Of a DNA stretch of 64,000 nt, positions 25,918 through 34,878 are shown piece by piece. How positions within the stretch are numbered: position 1 is the first letter of the stretch; each line of letters begins with the position of its first letter. The stretch covers positions 124,001 through 188,000 of the forward strand of contig NZ_CP152412.1 in assembly GCF_038957035.1 (NCBI RefSeq), written 5' to 3'. The notes beneath the pieces were generated by a model. It was not told where the DNA came from. It did not search any database and worked only from the letters and a program-made list of their open reading frames with translations. The DNA comes from Bradyrhizobium sp. B097 (GTDB taxonomy: Bacteria; Pseudomonadota; Alphaproteobacteria; Rhizobiales; Xanthobacteraceae). The position numbers were made by a program, and so were the translations under genes.

Positions 25918-27447
25918 TCAACCCTTCGCGTAGATATCCTTATACGTATCCCGCAAAATATTCTTCTGCACCTTGCCCATCGCATTGCGCGGCAATTCGT
26001 CGACGACGAAGACGCGCTTGGGCATCTTGAATTTGGCGAGCCGCCCGTCGAGCGCCTTCAGCACCGAGGCCTCGCTGATGTCGGCGCCCTTGCTGCAGAC
26101 CAGAACGGCGGTGACGCCTTCGCCGAAATCGGCATGCGGCACGCCGATCACGGCGGATTCGATCACGCCGGGCATGGCGTCGATCTCGCTCTCGATTTCC
26201 TTGGGGTAGACGTTGAAGCCGCCGGAGATCACGAGATCCTTGCCGCGGCCGAGGATGTGGACATAGCCCTTGCCGTCGATCTTGCCGAGGTCGCCGGTGA
26301 TGAAGAAGCCGTCGCTGCGGAACTCGGCCTTGGTCTTCTCCGGCATCCGCCAGTAACCCTGGAACACGTTCGGGCCCTTGACCTCGATCATGCCGATGGT
26401 TTCGCGCGCAAGCTCTTTGCCGGTCTCGGGATCGGTGACCCGCACCGAGACGCCGGGTAGCGGGAAGCCGACCGCGCCGGGCACGCGGTCGCCCTCATAG
26501 GGGTTGGAAGTGTTCATGTTGGTCTCGGTCATGCCGTAGCGCTCAAGCACGGCGTGGCCGGTGCGGGCAGACCATTCGCGATGGGTGTCGGCGAGCAGCG
26601 GCGCGGAGCCCGAGATGAACAGCCGCATGTGTTTGGTGGCGTCCTTGTTCAGCCCGGGATTCTGCAACAGGCGGGTATAGAAGGTCGGCACGCCCATCAT
26701 CACGGTGGCGCGGGCCATCAGCTTCAGGATCGCGTCCGGATCGAACTTCGGCAGGAAGATCATCGAGGCGCGCGAGAACAGCGTCACGTTGCTGGCCACG
26801 AACAGGCCGTGGGTGTGATAGATCGGCAGCGCGTGGATCAGCACGTCCTTGTCGGTGAAGCGCCAGTAGTCGACCAGCGAATACGAGTTCGACGCCAGAT
26901 TGTCGTGCGACAGCATCGCGCCCTTGGAGCGGCCGGTGGTGCCCGACGTGTAGAGGATTGCGGCGAGGTCGTCATTGCCGCGCGGCACGGTGGCGAATTC
27001 CTTCGCCGCCTTGTCCGCGGCCTCGGTCAGCGAGCCTCTGCCGGTCGGGTCGAGCGTCTCGACCTTGGCACCCACCTTGGCGGCGATCGCCTTGATGCCC
27101 TCCAGCTTGGCGGGATCGCAGACCACCAGCGACGGCTCGGCATCGGTGATGAAGTATTCGAGCTCGTTCAGCGTATAGGCGGTATTGAGCGGCAGGTAGA
27201 CGCCGCCGGCGCGCACGGTGGCGAGATAGAGCACGAGCGCTGAGACCGATTTCTCGGTCTGCGCCGCGACCCGGTCGCCCGGCTTGACGCCGCGTTCCAC
27301 CAGCACATTCGCCATCTGGCCCGCGCGCGCGATCAGGTCGCCATAGGAGATCCGGCTGCCGTCGAGCTGCTCGATCGCCAGCCGATTGGTGTCGTCGAGG
27401 CCGTCGAACAGGCGGGAAAACAGGTTGGCGTTGGTGGTCGTGTTCAT
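25918..27447 (-). CDS. matB: Malonyl-CoA synthetase
   Basis: 509 residues. Activates malonate (and methylmalonate) to the CoA thioester with ATP, giving AMP. The sequence follows the structurally characterised R. palustris MatB almost residue for residue: ILYTSGTTGRSKGAML P-loop, YHTHGLFVASNV, ERYGMTETNMNTSNPY, and the C-terminal catalytic Lys in PRNAMGKVQK that is acetylated by Pat in R. palustris. The ATG at 27447 gives the conserved MNTTTNANLFSRLF start with AGGGGA upstream; a longer in-frame extension through the divergent SDR gene is spurious. The Pat-like protein at 17022 could be its regulator. Confidence 0.95.
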   Translation of the reverse strand: MNTTTNANLFSRLFDGLDDTNRLAIEQLDGSRISYGDLIARAGQMANVLVERGVKPGDRVAAQTEKSVSALVLYLATVRAGGVYLPLNTAYTLNELEYFITDAEPSLVVCDPAKLEGIKAIAAKVGAKVETLDPTGRGSLTEAADKAAKEFATVPRGNDDLAAILYTSGTTGRSKGAMLSHDNLASNSYSLVDYWRFTDKDVLIHALPIYHTHGLFVASNVTLFSRASMIFLPKFDPDAILKLMARATVMMGVPTFYTRLLQNPGLNKDATKHMRLFISGSAPLLADTHREWSARTGHAVLERYGMTETNMNTSNPYEGDRVPGAVGFPLPGVSVRVTDPETGKELARETIGMIEVKGPNVFQGYWRMPEKTKAEFRSDGFFITGDLGKIDGKGYVHILGRGKDLVISGGFNVYPKEIESEIDAMPGVIESAVIGVPHADFGEGVTAVLVCSKGADISEASVLKALDGRLAKFKMPKRVFVVDELPRNAMGKVQKNILRDTYKDIYAKG

Positions 27448-27534
27448 GCAACATCCCCTGAGGGGCGAAAGCGCCGGTAAAGGTCCGGTTGGATTAGCAA
27501 AAACGCCCTTCGGAAAGCAACGGAGACAGTTTGC

Positions 27535-28296
27535 ATGACAAATAATGGGAAACGCGTGGCCTGGGTTACCGGCGGCGGCACCGGAATCGGCGAATCCGGG
27601 GCGGAATTCCTGGCTGCGGACGGCTGGACGGTGGTGGTCTCCGGCCGCCGCAAGGAAGAGCTCGACCGCGTGGTGGCCAACATCACGAAAAAGGGCGGCA
27701 AGGCCGAGGCGATCCCGCTCGACGTCAGCAACAAGGCCGACGTCAACAAGGCTGCCGACGCGATCGTCGGTAAACACGGCCGCATCGACCTGCTGGTCAA
27801 CAGCGCCGGCATCAACGTGCCGAAGCGCAGCTGGGCCGACATGGAACTGGAAGGCTGGGACAAGCTGGTCGAGGTCAACCTCAACGGCGTGCTCTACTGC
27901 ATGCGCGCGGTGCTGCCGACGATGCGCAAGCAGCAGGACGGCTGCATCATCAATGTCGCCTCCTGGGCCGGCCGCCACGTTTCGAAGATGCCGGGCCCGG
28001 CCTACACCACCACCAAGCACGCGGTGCTGGCGCTGACCCATTCCTTCAACATGGACGAATGCATCAACGGGCTGCGGGCCTGCTGCCTGTCGCCGGGCGA
28101 GGTGGCGACGCCGATCCTGAAGCAGCGGCCGGTGGTGCCGAGCGAAGCCGAGCAGGCCAGGATGCTGCAGCCGGAGGATTGCGGCCGCACCATCGCCTTC
28201 GTCGCCAGCATGCCGGCGCGGGTCTGCATGAACGAGATCCTGATCAGCCCGACGCACAACCGCGGCTTCATTCAGACGCCGACGAACAGGGATTAG
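27535..28296 (+). CDS. SDR-family oxidoreductase
   Basis: 253 residues. Classical short-chain dehydrogenase: cofactor motif TGGGTGIGES, NSAGINVPK, catalytic Ser in NVASWAG and the YTTTK pair at the active site. The C-terminal half (CCLSPGEVATPILKQRP) is typical. Substrate unknown. Divergent from matB with 87 bases between starts; a shared promoter region suggests joint control, perhaps in metabolism of malonate-type acids, which is inference. A GGGTCCC-type palindrome follows the stop. Confidence 0.9.
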   Translation: MTNNGKRVAWVTGGGTGIGESGAEFLAADGWTVVVSGRRKEELDRVVANITKKGGKAEAIPLDVSNKADVNKAADAIVGKHGRIDLLVNSAGINVPKRSWADMELEGWDKLVEVNLNGVLYCMRAVLPTMRKQQDGCIINVASWAGRHVSKMPGPAYTTTKHAVLALTHSFNMDECINGLRACCLSPGEVATPILKQRPVVPSEAEQARMLQPEDCGRTIAFVASMPARVCMNEILISPTHNRGFIQTPTNRD

Positions 28297-28312
28297 GCTC
28301 AACTCCCTCAAC

Positions 28313-28435
28313 GCGTCGTCCCTGCGAAAGCAGGGACCCATAACCACCGATGTCGATTGTTAGCAAAGGCTGGAGCCCCAACCTTCGCAAAACGACCATT
28401 CGTGGTTATGGGTCCCGGCTTTCGCCGGGACGACG
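28313..28435. repeat. GGGTCCC-type palindromic element, copy 3
   Basis: Left arm CGTCGTCCCTGCGAAAGCAGGGACCCATAACCACC and right arm GTGGTTATGGGTCCC...GGGACGACGG enclose about 50 bases. The interior has TCGATTGTT and GCTGGAGCC, both nearly shared with the copy at 57109. It lies between the convergent SDR and MFS genes. Confidence 0.88.
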
Positions 28436-28459
28436 GCGTGGACGGTTTTGCGATCTACG

Positions 28460-29860
28460 TCACTCGCTGATCTCGTTCAGCTCCTTGCCGGTATGCTCGG
28501 GCACGAACAGGTACACGCCGATCGCCATCGCGATCATCAGCACGGGGATGCAGAGGAACGATAGCGCGAACGAGCCGGTGTGCTGCTGGAGCGCGATCGA
28601 GACGAAGGGAAACAGCACGAAGCCGACGAAATAGGCGATCGCCCAGACCACGCCGTTGGCGGCGCCGCGGATGCGGGTCGGGAAGATCTCCGCCGTCAGC
28701 GTCGTGCTCGGGCCCCAGAAGCCGAGGAAACCGAGACACCAGGCGAGCCCGAATGCCCACAGCAGGACGCGGTCCTCGGAATAGACCCAGAGCGTCATGA
28801 AGATCGCGCCCTCGATCAGGGTCACGATGAAGGTGCGGCGGCGACCGATCTTGTCGATCAACCAGCCGACCAGGCACAGGCCAAGGAAGCCGCACAGGCC
28901 GTAGAACACGTAGAACAGGCTGTATTCCGCGGTCGACCAATGTTTCTCGGTCGAGAGGTAAAGCGGCATCCAGGCGCCGACCGTGCCGTAGATGCAGGTG
29001 CTGGCGCAGGCCACGAACAGCGCGACCAATGTCGACGGCAGCACGTCGGGCATGAACACCTGGCGGATGCCGACCGATTTGGCCTTGCCGAACCAGGCGC
29101 TGTCCTCGTTGTTGACCGTGCCGCCGCGCGCCAGCGTCTCCGAGATGCGCCGCTTGCGATCCTGCGCGCGCACCCAATAGGGCGATTCCGGGCAGGTGGA
29201 GCGGATATAGATCGCGAGCAGCGCGATCACACCGGGCACCATCACGGCGATGCGCCAGCCGTAATTGGCGGCAACCAGCCCGGTGATCGCGCCCGCGAGC
29301 GTGGCGCCGAGACACCAGGCCGAGCGCGTGATGCTGATGACGCGGCCACGCAGCCGGGCCGGCCAGGTCTCCGCCACCAGCATCGAGCCGAGCGACCATT
29401 CGCCGTTGAGCGCGAAGAACAACAGCGAGCGCGCGATCACGAAGACCGTAAAGGTCGGCGACAGCGCCGCGACCGGCATCAGGAGTGAGAACAGCGCGAT
29501 GTTGACCGCGAGCAGCGTGCGGCGGCCGTAGCGGTCGGCGAGCCACGGCCAGAAGTAGAGCCCGGCGATTCCGACGAACAGCGCGATCTGCATGCCGGAG
29601 CGATATTCCGGCAGGCTCAGCTGGAATTCCTTGATCACCATCGGCGAGATGAGCGCGAAGATGACGCCGTCCATGCCGTCAAAGCCCCAGCCGAGCGCAT
29701 TGGCGGTGGCGATATGCCAATGGGTTTTCGTCAGCTCAGTGCTGCCGGCGACGGCGCGATAGTTGGCGTATTGCAGGTGCTTTTGCTCGAGCGGGCCGAC
29801 GTCGCTGCCAGCATCGTTCACCGCAGGCGTGGCGTGGCCATCAGCCGTGATGCTGCTCAT
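28460..29860 (-). CDS. MFS transporter, metabolite:proton symporter type
   Basis: 466 residues, 12 predicted helices after a 45-residue hydrophilic N-terminus. MFS signatures: LADRYGRRT between TM2 and TM3, PESPYWVRAQ before the central loop, LIDKIGRRRT and VPEHTGKEL at the end. These resemble the sugar/aromatic-acid porter branches. Substrate unknown. A GGGAGA ribosome-binding site lies 7-8 bases before the ATG at 29860. It may serve the neighbouring matB/SDR locus, but the sequence does not prove it. Confidence 0.87.
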   Translation of the reverse strand: MSSITADGHATPAVNDAGSDVGPLEQKHLQYANYRAVAGSTELTKTHWHIATANALGWGFDGMDGVIFALISPMVIKEFQLSLPEYRSGMQIALFVGIAGLYFWPWLADRYGRRTLLAVNIALFSLLMPVAALSPTFTVFVIARSLLFFALNGEWSLGSMLVAETWPARLRGRVISITRSAWCLGATLAGAITGLVAANYGWRIAVMVPGVIALLAIYIRSTCPESPYWVRAQDRKRRISETLARGGTVNNEDSAWFGKAKSVGIRQVFMPDVLPSTLVALFVACASTCIYGTVGAWMPLYLSTEKHWSTAEYSLFYVFYGLCGFLGLCLVGWLIDKIGRRRTFIVTLIEGAIFMTLWVYSEDRVLLWAFGLAWCLGFLGFWGPSTTLTAEIFPTRIRGAANGVVWAIAYFVGFVLFPFVSIALQQHTGSFALSFLCIPVLMIAMAIGVYLFVPEHTGKELNEISE

Positions 29861-30190
29861 GATTGCTTCTCCCCACGATCAACTGCCCGCGAAGCTGCGC
29901 CGCAATCTCAGGCTGAACCAATCAGGCAAGGGCGGCAAGCAAATTGCTCGCGGCAGCGCACCCGTCCATTCCGCTGAATGGAATGCGCGACGGCTGCGTG
30001 AAGCGCCGCATCTACGGAGCGCGCGCCAATCGGTTTCAGGAATCACAAAGAGTTATTTCCGGAAACCGCCCGGAAAACCTCCCGTAGCTCAGGACAACGA
30101 CGACGCATTGATCAACCAACACGCGCCGTTGTTGCCCCTTCATCGCCGGCGATGACCAAGCCGGCTGGATACCTCATCGGGAGACGAACC
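29861..30190. other. Divergent intergenic region, MFS transporter / fasciclin gene
   Basis: 330 bases holding the upstream regions of two divergent genes. A GGAAACCGCCCGGAAAACC direct repeat lies around 30060-30080. There is no convincing hexamer pair, terminator or reading frame. Confidence 0.6.
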
Positions 30191-30745
30191 ATGTCGAAGC
30201 GTATTGCCTATCTCGCTGCCGCCGCCTTCAGCGCGCTCGCGATCACTGCCACTGTCGTGGCGCCGGTCCGTGCCGAGGAAAAGACCGTGATGGTCGGCGG
30301 CGCCGCGATGTTCCCGTCCAAGAACATCGTCCAGAACGCCGTCAATTCGAAGGACCACACCACCCTCGTCGCCGCGGTGAAGGCCGCCGGCCTGGTCGAC
30401 ACGCTGGAAGGCAAGGGCCCGTTCACGGTGTTCGCGCCGACCAACGCCGCGTTCGGCAAGCTGCCGGCCGGAACCGTCGACAATCTGGTGAAGCCCGAGA
30501 ACAAGGCGACGCTGACCAAGATCCTCACCTATCATGTGGTGCCCGGCAAGCTCGAGGCCTCCGACCTCACCGACGGCAAGAAGCTGAAGACCGCCGAGGG
30601 CGAGGAACTGACCGTCAAGAAGCAGGACGGCAAGGTCTGGATCGTCGATGCCAAGGGCGGCACCTCGATGGTGACGATCTCCAACGTCAACCAGTCGAAC
30701 GGCGTCATCCATGTGGTCGACACCGTGCTGATGCCGGCGACCTAA
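30191..30745 (+). CDS. Exported fasciclin (FAS1)-domain protein
   Basis: 184 residues. Signal peptide MSKRIAYLAAAAFSALAITATVVAPVRA with cleavage after about residue 29, supporting the ATG at 30191 (GGGAGA upstream). One FAS1 domain follows: H1 motif GPFTVFAPTNAAF, then LTYHVVPGKLEASDL and the C-terminal NGVIHVVDTVLMP. FAS1 domains mediate adhesion or ligand binding in the periplasm or at the surface. The next genes encode a membrane cytochrome b and a Tat-exported molybdoenzyme, but a terminator at 30787 separates them. Confidence 0.92.
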   Translation: MSKRIAYLAAAAFSALAITATVVAPVRAEEKTVMVGGAAMFPSKNIVQNAVNSKDHTTLVAAVKAAGLVDTLEGKGPFTVFAPTNAAFGKLPAGTVDNLVKPENKATLTKILTYHVVPGKLEASDLTDGKKLKTAEGEELTVKKQDGKVWIVDAKGGTSMVTISNVNQSNGVIHVVDTVLMPAT

Positions 30746-30786
30746 CACCCGGCGGCCGATTCAGTCCCTGAGCGCCTGACGAAACA

Positions 30787-30819
30787 GCGAGCCGGAGCCT
30801 CGCCCCGGCTCGCATTTTT
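30787..30819 (+). terminator. Intrinsic terminator after the fasciclin gene
   Basis: Stem GCGAGCCGG (30787-30795) / CCGGCTCGC (30805-30813) with a 9-base loop, followed by ATTTTTG. It lies 41 bases after the fasciclin stop and 106 bases before the cytochrome b gene. Confidence 0.85.
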
Positions 30820-30924
30820 GTGACCAGATGGAGTGGCGTATATCGAACTGATGATGCGCACCCCCGTAACGGAACGCCGGTTCCCGGCGTATAAGCCGGT
30901 AACGACCACGAGCAGAGACATTCC

Positions 30925-31557
30925 ATGACGAGCCTTGCCGTCAGCGACCACCAGGCAGAGACCGCGGCGCCCGCGAAGGTGATCCAGCCGGTCTGGGTGC
31001 GGATGGTGCACTGGATCAACGCGTTTGCGATGATCCTGATGATCATGTCCGGCTGGCAGATCTATAATGCCTCGCCGCTGTTCGGCTTCACCTTCTCGCG
31101 CAGCATCACGCTGGGCGGCTGGCTCGGCGGCGCGCTGCTCTGGCACTTCGCCGCGATGTGGCTGTTGATGGTCAACGGCCTGATCTATCTGGCGCTCGGT
31201 TTCGCCACCGGCCGCTTCCGCAAGAAGCTGCTGCCGATCACCCCCGGCGGCGTGATTGCCGACACCAAGGCGGCGCTGACCTTCAAGCTGTCGCATGACG
31301 ATCTCAGCAAGTACAATTCGGTGCAGAAGCTGCTCTATACCGGCATCATCACCGTCGGCGTCGTCATCGTGCTGTCCGGCCTGTCGATGTGGAAGCCGGT
31401 GCAATTGCATTGGCTGGTGTCGTTGTTCGGCGGCTACGACATCGCCCGCTACGTTCACTTCACCTGCATGGCGCTGATCGTCGCCTTCCTGGTGATCCAT
31501 GTCGCGCTCGCGCTGCTGGTGCCGAAGAGCCTGCGCGCCATGATCATCGGGCGCTAA
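30925..31557 (+). CDS. Cytochrome b561-like membrane electron carrier
   Basis: 210 residues, four main helices. The start WVRMVHWINAFAMILMIMSGWQI has the first heme-ligating His; later His residues lie in LLWHFAAMW, VQLHWLV and YVHFTCMALIVAFLVIHVAL. This is the di-heme cytochrome b fold used as a quinol-linked anchor for periplasmic redox enzymes (hydrogenase, formate dehydrogenase, YedZ-like). The molybdoenzyme gene begins 11 bases later, so this is probably its membrane electron partner. Confidence 0.9.
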   Translation: MTSLAVSDHQAETAAPAKVIQPVWVRMVHWINAFAMILMIMSGWQIYNASPLFGFTFSRSITLGGWLGGALLWHFAAMWLLMVNGLIYLALGFATGRFRKKLLPITPGGVIADTKAALTFKLSHDDLSKYNSVQKLLYTGIITVGVVIVLSGLSMWKPVQLHWLVSLFGGYDIARYVHFTCMALIVAFLVIHVALALLVPKSLRAMIIGR

Positions 31558-31568
31558 GGGAGGGTGTG

Positions 31569-32354
31569 ATGGGTCGTCTCAGAAAACTCCTGATCCCCGG
31601 TGTCGACAAGAAGCAGCTGGTGCGCGATGCGGTGAAGACGATGCCGGAGCTGACACGCCGCCGCTTCATCACGGCGGGGACCAGCCTCGGTGCGCTGACG
31701 CTGCTGACCGGCTGCGACGTGGTCGATTCGTCGTCGGCGGAGGAATTGCTGAAGAAAGTCTCGAAGTTCAACGACGCGGTGCAGGCCTGGATGTTCAATC
31801 CGGATGCGCTGGCGCCGACCTTCCCCGAGAGCATGATCACCAAGCCGTTTCCGTTCAATGCCTATTACGACCTCGACGATGCGCCTGACATCGCAGGCGC
31901 GGACTGGAAGCTCGAGGTGCGCGGGCTGGTCGAGAACAAGAAATCGTGGACGCTCGACGAATTGTACAAGCTGCCGCAGGTCAAGCAGGTGACGCGCCAC
32001 ATCTGCGTCGAAGGCTGGAGCGCGATCGGCAGCTGGACCGGCACGCCCTTGCGCGATTTCCTCACGCTGGTCGGCGCCGACACGCGCGCCAAATATGTCT
32101 GGTTCCAGTGCGCCGACAAGGACGGCTACAATTCGCCGCTCGACATGCGCACGGCGCTGCATCCGCAGACTCAGATGACGTTCAAATTCGGCGATCAGAT
32201 CCTGCCGCGCGCCTACGGCTTCCCGATGAAGATCCGGGTGCCGACCAAGCTCGGCTTCAAGAACCCGAAATACGTGCTCTCGATGGAAGTCACCAACGAC
32301 TACAAGGGCGGCTACTGGGAAGACCAGGGCTACAATTCGTTCAGCGGGAGTTGA
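31569..32354 (+). CDS. Tat-exported molybdopterin oxidoreductase of the sulfite-oxidase/MsrP fold, probable lipoprotein
   Basis: 261 residues. The N-terminus has a twin-arginine motif TRRRFITAG, a hydrophobic stretch and a lipobox LLTGC (Cys about residue 48), suggesting Tat export followed by lipid anchoring. The catalytic domain is oxidoreductase molybdopterin-binding (PF00174): GLVENKKSWTLDEL, then RHICVEGWSAIGSW with the Cys that coordinates Mo, and YGFPMKIRVPTKLGFKNPKYV near the end. Start at 31569 fits the signal. Paired with the upstream cytochrome b in a two-gene operon, it may reduce or oxidise a sulfur substrate such as methionine sulfoxide. The substrate is inference. Confidence 0.9.
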   Translation: MGRLRKLLIPGVDKKQLVRDAVKTMPELTRRRFITAGTSLGALTLLTGCDVVDSSSAEELLKKVSKFNDAVQAWMFNPDALAPTFPESMITKPFPFNAYYDLDDAPDIAGADWKLEVRGLVENKKSWTLDELYKLPQVKQVTRHICVEGWSAIGSWTGTPLRDFLTLVGADTRAKYVWFQCADKDGYNSPLDMRTALHPQTQMTFKFGDQILPRAYGFPMKIRVPTKLGFKNPKYVLSMEVTNDYKGGYWEDQGYNSFSGS

Positions 32355-32360
32355 CTCATT

Positions 32361-32479
32361 GTCGTCCCGGCGAAGGCCGGGACCCATACTCCGCGGCCGT
32401 GGGAACGAGCAGGCGGGGAGACGCTTCCTTCCACCAAAACCGGTTGTGGTTATGGGTCCCGGCCTTCGCCGGGACGACG
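32361..32479. repeat. GGGTCCC-type palindromic element, copy 4
   Basis: GTCGTCCCGGCGAAGGCCGGGACCCATA at the left and TTATGGGTCCCGGCCTTCGCCGGGACGAC at the right, arms almost perfectly complementary. The right arm ends one base before the stop codon of the leftward MFS gene at 32480. It lies between convergent genes. Confidence 0.9.
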
Positions 32480-33658
32480 CTAGGAGGGGACCTTCCGCTG
32501 AAACGCCGACAGCACCGCCCCCAGCGCCAGCATCGCGGCCGAGACATTCAACGCAAATGACAGGCTGCCGACGGCGTCGGTGATGGCGCCGACCACGATC
32601 GGGCCGAGCGTCTGGCCGATGCCGAAGGCGATGGTCACCGCCGCAATCGCGGTCGGCCAGGCTTCCGGCGGGTAGTTGAGACGCACGAAAGCGGTGGTCG
32701 AGCCGACCACCGCAAAGAACGCGACGCCGAACACCAGCGCCGAGATTGCGAGCAGCAGCGGCGAATGCCCGAAGATCGGCAGAGCTGCGCCGAGCGCGTT
32801 GACGCCGAGGATGATGGTGGTGGCGAGCCCGCCGCGGTCGAGCGCCAAAACCCGCCGCCAGACCCATGGCGTCACGAACGCGCTGACGCCGATCAGGCTC
32901 CAGAACGCGCTCTGTGCACCCGCGCCGCCGCCACCGTCGCGGACATAGGCGATCATGAAGGTCATGTAGGCGATGTAGCCGGCGCCGAACAGGAAATAGG
33001 CGGCGAGGTAGATCAGGACCGGCATCGCAGCGAATTTGGTCCGCACGATGCCACCCGCGGCAGTATTGGCGTGCAATGGCGCAAGCAGCAGCGGCACGGT
33101 CATGATCGCGGAGAGCAAGGTCATCGCCCACCACACGATCCACCATGAGCCGGCGCCAAAACCCTGCAGCACGTAGGGCGCGATCAGGCCGGATGCCAGG
33201 ATGCCGACGCCCGGCCCGGCATAGAACAGGCTGAGCAGGAAGTTGGCGCGTTCCGGCCGCGACTGCGCGATCGTCGCCGCCAGCGCGCCACCGCCGACGA
33301 AGCCGATCGCGGCGGCGAAGCCGACCAGCAGGCGGGCAAAGCTCAGCACGGCGAAATTGCCCGAGATCGCGCACAGCGCCAGCGACAGTACGCAGGCCAG
33401 CGTCGACCAGCGCACCGAGGTGGCCAGCCCGAAGCGCTGGATCAGGCGCGAGGCGAACAGCGCGCCGACCAGATAGCCGGCGGCGTTGATCGTGTTCATG
33501 AAGCCGGCGGCCGAATAGGACCAGGCCAGCGCGTCGCGCATGTCGGGCAGCACCAGCGAATAGGCGAAACGGCCGATGCCGAGACCGACCGTCGGTGCGA
33601 GCGACAAAATAAGGATCAGCCGCGCGGGATGCGGGTAGGACGGGGCGGGGGCTCTCAC
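32480..33658 (-). CDS. YbfB/YjiJ-family MFS transporter
   Basis: 392 residues, 12 helices. The opening LSLAPTVGLGIGRFAYSLVLPDMRDALAWSYSAAGFMNTINAAGYLVGAL matches the YbfB/YjiJ group (MFS_4), whose substrates are largely unknown. A small-residue-rich core and short loops agree. The ATG at 33658 precedes a 13-residue polar leader. Not obviously part of an operon; the DMT transporter upstream is on the same strand but 89 bases away. Confidence 0.86.
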   Translation of the reverse strand: MRAPAPSYPHPARLILILSLAPTVGLGIGRFAYSLVLPDMRDALAWSYSAAGFMNTINAAGYLVGALFASRLIQRFGLATSVRWSTLACVLSLALCAISGNFAVLSFARLLVGFAAAIGFVGGGALAATIAQSRPERANFLLSLFYAGPGVGILASGLIAPYVLQGFGAGSWWIVWWAMTLLSAIMTVPLLLAPLHANTAAGGIVRTKFAAMPVLIYLAAYFLFGAGYIAYMTFMIAYVRDGGGGAGAQSAFWSLIGVSAFVTPWVWRRVLALDRGGLATTIILGVNALGAALPIFGHSPLLLAISALVFGVAFFAVVGSTTAFVRLNYPPEAWPTAIAAVTIAFGIGQTLGPIVVGAITDAVGSLSFALNVSAAMLALGAVLSAFQRKVPS

Positions 33659-33747
33659 AATTTACTCCGGCAATGCGCCCATTGTGGCAGGCCGCGCCGG
33701 TCCTGCCCAGCGCCATGGGCAGCAACACTGTCTTGCGTATCGGGCAA

Positions 33748-34611
33748 TCAGGCGATCAGGACCAGCGCGACGCCGGCGACGGTCAGCAGGGTTCCGGCGA
33801 CGATCCGCGCGGTGATCTCGACATGCTTGAGCATCATCGCGCTCAGCGCCACGGTCACCAGCGGGTAGATCGCAGCGAGCGGCGCCACCAATGTGATCGG
33901 GCCGTTGCGGACCGCGGCGAACAGGCTGAGCGCGCTGAGCCCGTTGCTGATCCCGGTCAATGCAAACCAGAAGCGGCCGTCGCGCGGCGCCTGCACCATG
34001 AAGCTGCCTTTGCGGATCCGCTGGACTGTCAGCAGCACGATTGACGACATGATGTAGCCGACCAGGCAAGCCCATAGCGGGCTCGGCCAGATCGCCAGCC
34101 CGAGCTTGGCAATCGGGGGCACGATGCCGCGCACCAGCGCGCTGGCGAGCGGCAGCAGCAGGGCCCAGCTGCGCCAATGGCCGAGGTCGCGGGGTCGGGT
34201 CGCGGTGATGATCGCAGCCCCGGCCACCGCGACCACGAGGCTGATCAGCTGTTGCGGCTCGAGCGGCTCATGCAGCAGCACCACGGCGGCGGCGACCGCA
34301 AGCAGCGGCGCCAGATTGCCCAATGTCGAGGTGATGACAGGTCCGAGCGCCCGGTTCGAGGCGAAGGTCAAGAGCGTCAGCGAGGCCGGGAAGAACAGGC
34401 CGATCGCCATGAAGATCGGCAGGCCGCGCCAGACCACCGGCTCGCCATGCATGATCAGCGGCGACAGCACCAGGAACAGCAGGGTGAAGGACGGCACGCT
34501 GATCGCGGCGCCCGACAGCGGCTCGACAGTGCGCAGGCCAAGCTGCGCCAGCACGACGCCGGCGCCAAGAAAAATGGCCGAGGCGAAGGCGTAGATAATG
34601 GCTGCGGTCAT
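33748..34611 (-). CDS. EamA-domain (DMT superfamily) transporter
   Basis: 287 residues, ten predicted helices as two EamA repeats (about 5-135 and 150-285). Repeat landmarks: TLGNLAPLLAVAAAVVLLHEPL in the first and LVAPLAAIYPLVTVALSAMMLKHVEITARI in the second. The family exports or imports small metabolites. The ATG at 34611 is chosen because the 50 upstream residues of the open frame are Arg/Pro-rich and derive from non-coding sequence. Confidence 0.87.
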   Translation of the reverse strand: MTAAIIYAFASAIFLGAGVVLAQLGLRTVEPLSGAAISVPSFTLLFLVLSPLIMHGEPVVWRGLPIFMAIGLFFPASLTLLTFASNRALGPVITSTLGNLAPLLAVAAAVVLLHEPLEPQQLISLVVAVAGAAIITATRPRDLGHWRSWALLLPLASALVRGIVPPIAKLGLAIWPSPLWACLVGYIMSSIVLLTVQRIRKGSFMVQAPRDGRFWFALTGISNGLSALSLFAAVRNGPITLVAPLAAIYPLVTVALSAMMLKHVEITARIVAGTLLTVAGVALVLIA

Positions 34612-34734
34612 GAGGTCCGTCTTGTTGGCTTCTTTTGGGGCGCGGTTGGCTCTTGGCGGGCCATTTTGGCCCTGCGACGGTGCCTTGCCAATCCGCCCGG
34701 GGCGTTTTAGCACTCGGCCGGATTTTCCTCCGCT

Positions 34735-34852
34735 CGTCATGCCCGGGCTCGACCCGGGCATCCATCCATCTTCAAGGGCTTCTTCGAAGCGGGATGGATT
34801 GCCGGGTAATCCGTGCGGGGACGCGCTTCGCGCTCTTGCCCGGCAATGACGA
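34735..34852. repeat. CGTCATGCCCGGG-type palindromic element
   Basis: GTCATGCCCGGGCTCGACCCGGGCATCCATCC at the left and GGATGGATTGCCGGG...GCCCGGCAATGACGAC at the right. The outer ends are complementary (CGTCATG/CAATGACG) with an inner GATGGAT pair. It fills most of the DMT transporter-leuB gap; leuB starts 26 bases later. Confidence 0.82.
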
Positions 34853-34878
34853 CAAACAGCTACCTAGAGGTAACGACC

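Noticed and set aside
25918..28347. An 809-residue form of malonyl-CoA synthetase
   Set aside because: The extra 300 N-terminal codons run antisense to the SDR gene. The ATG at 27447 gives the known MatB N-terminus and a good ribosome-binding site.
34861..34872. TACCTAGAGGTA palindrome over the leuB ribosome-binding site as a regulatory operator
   Set aside because: A 12-base dyad with no spacer is too short to assign to a regulator; noted only in the leuB entry.
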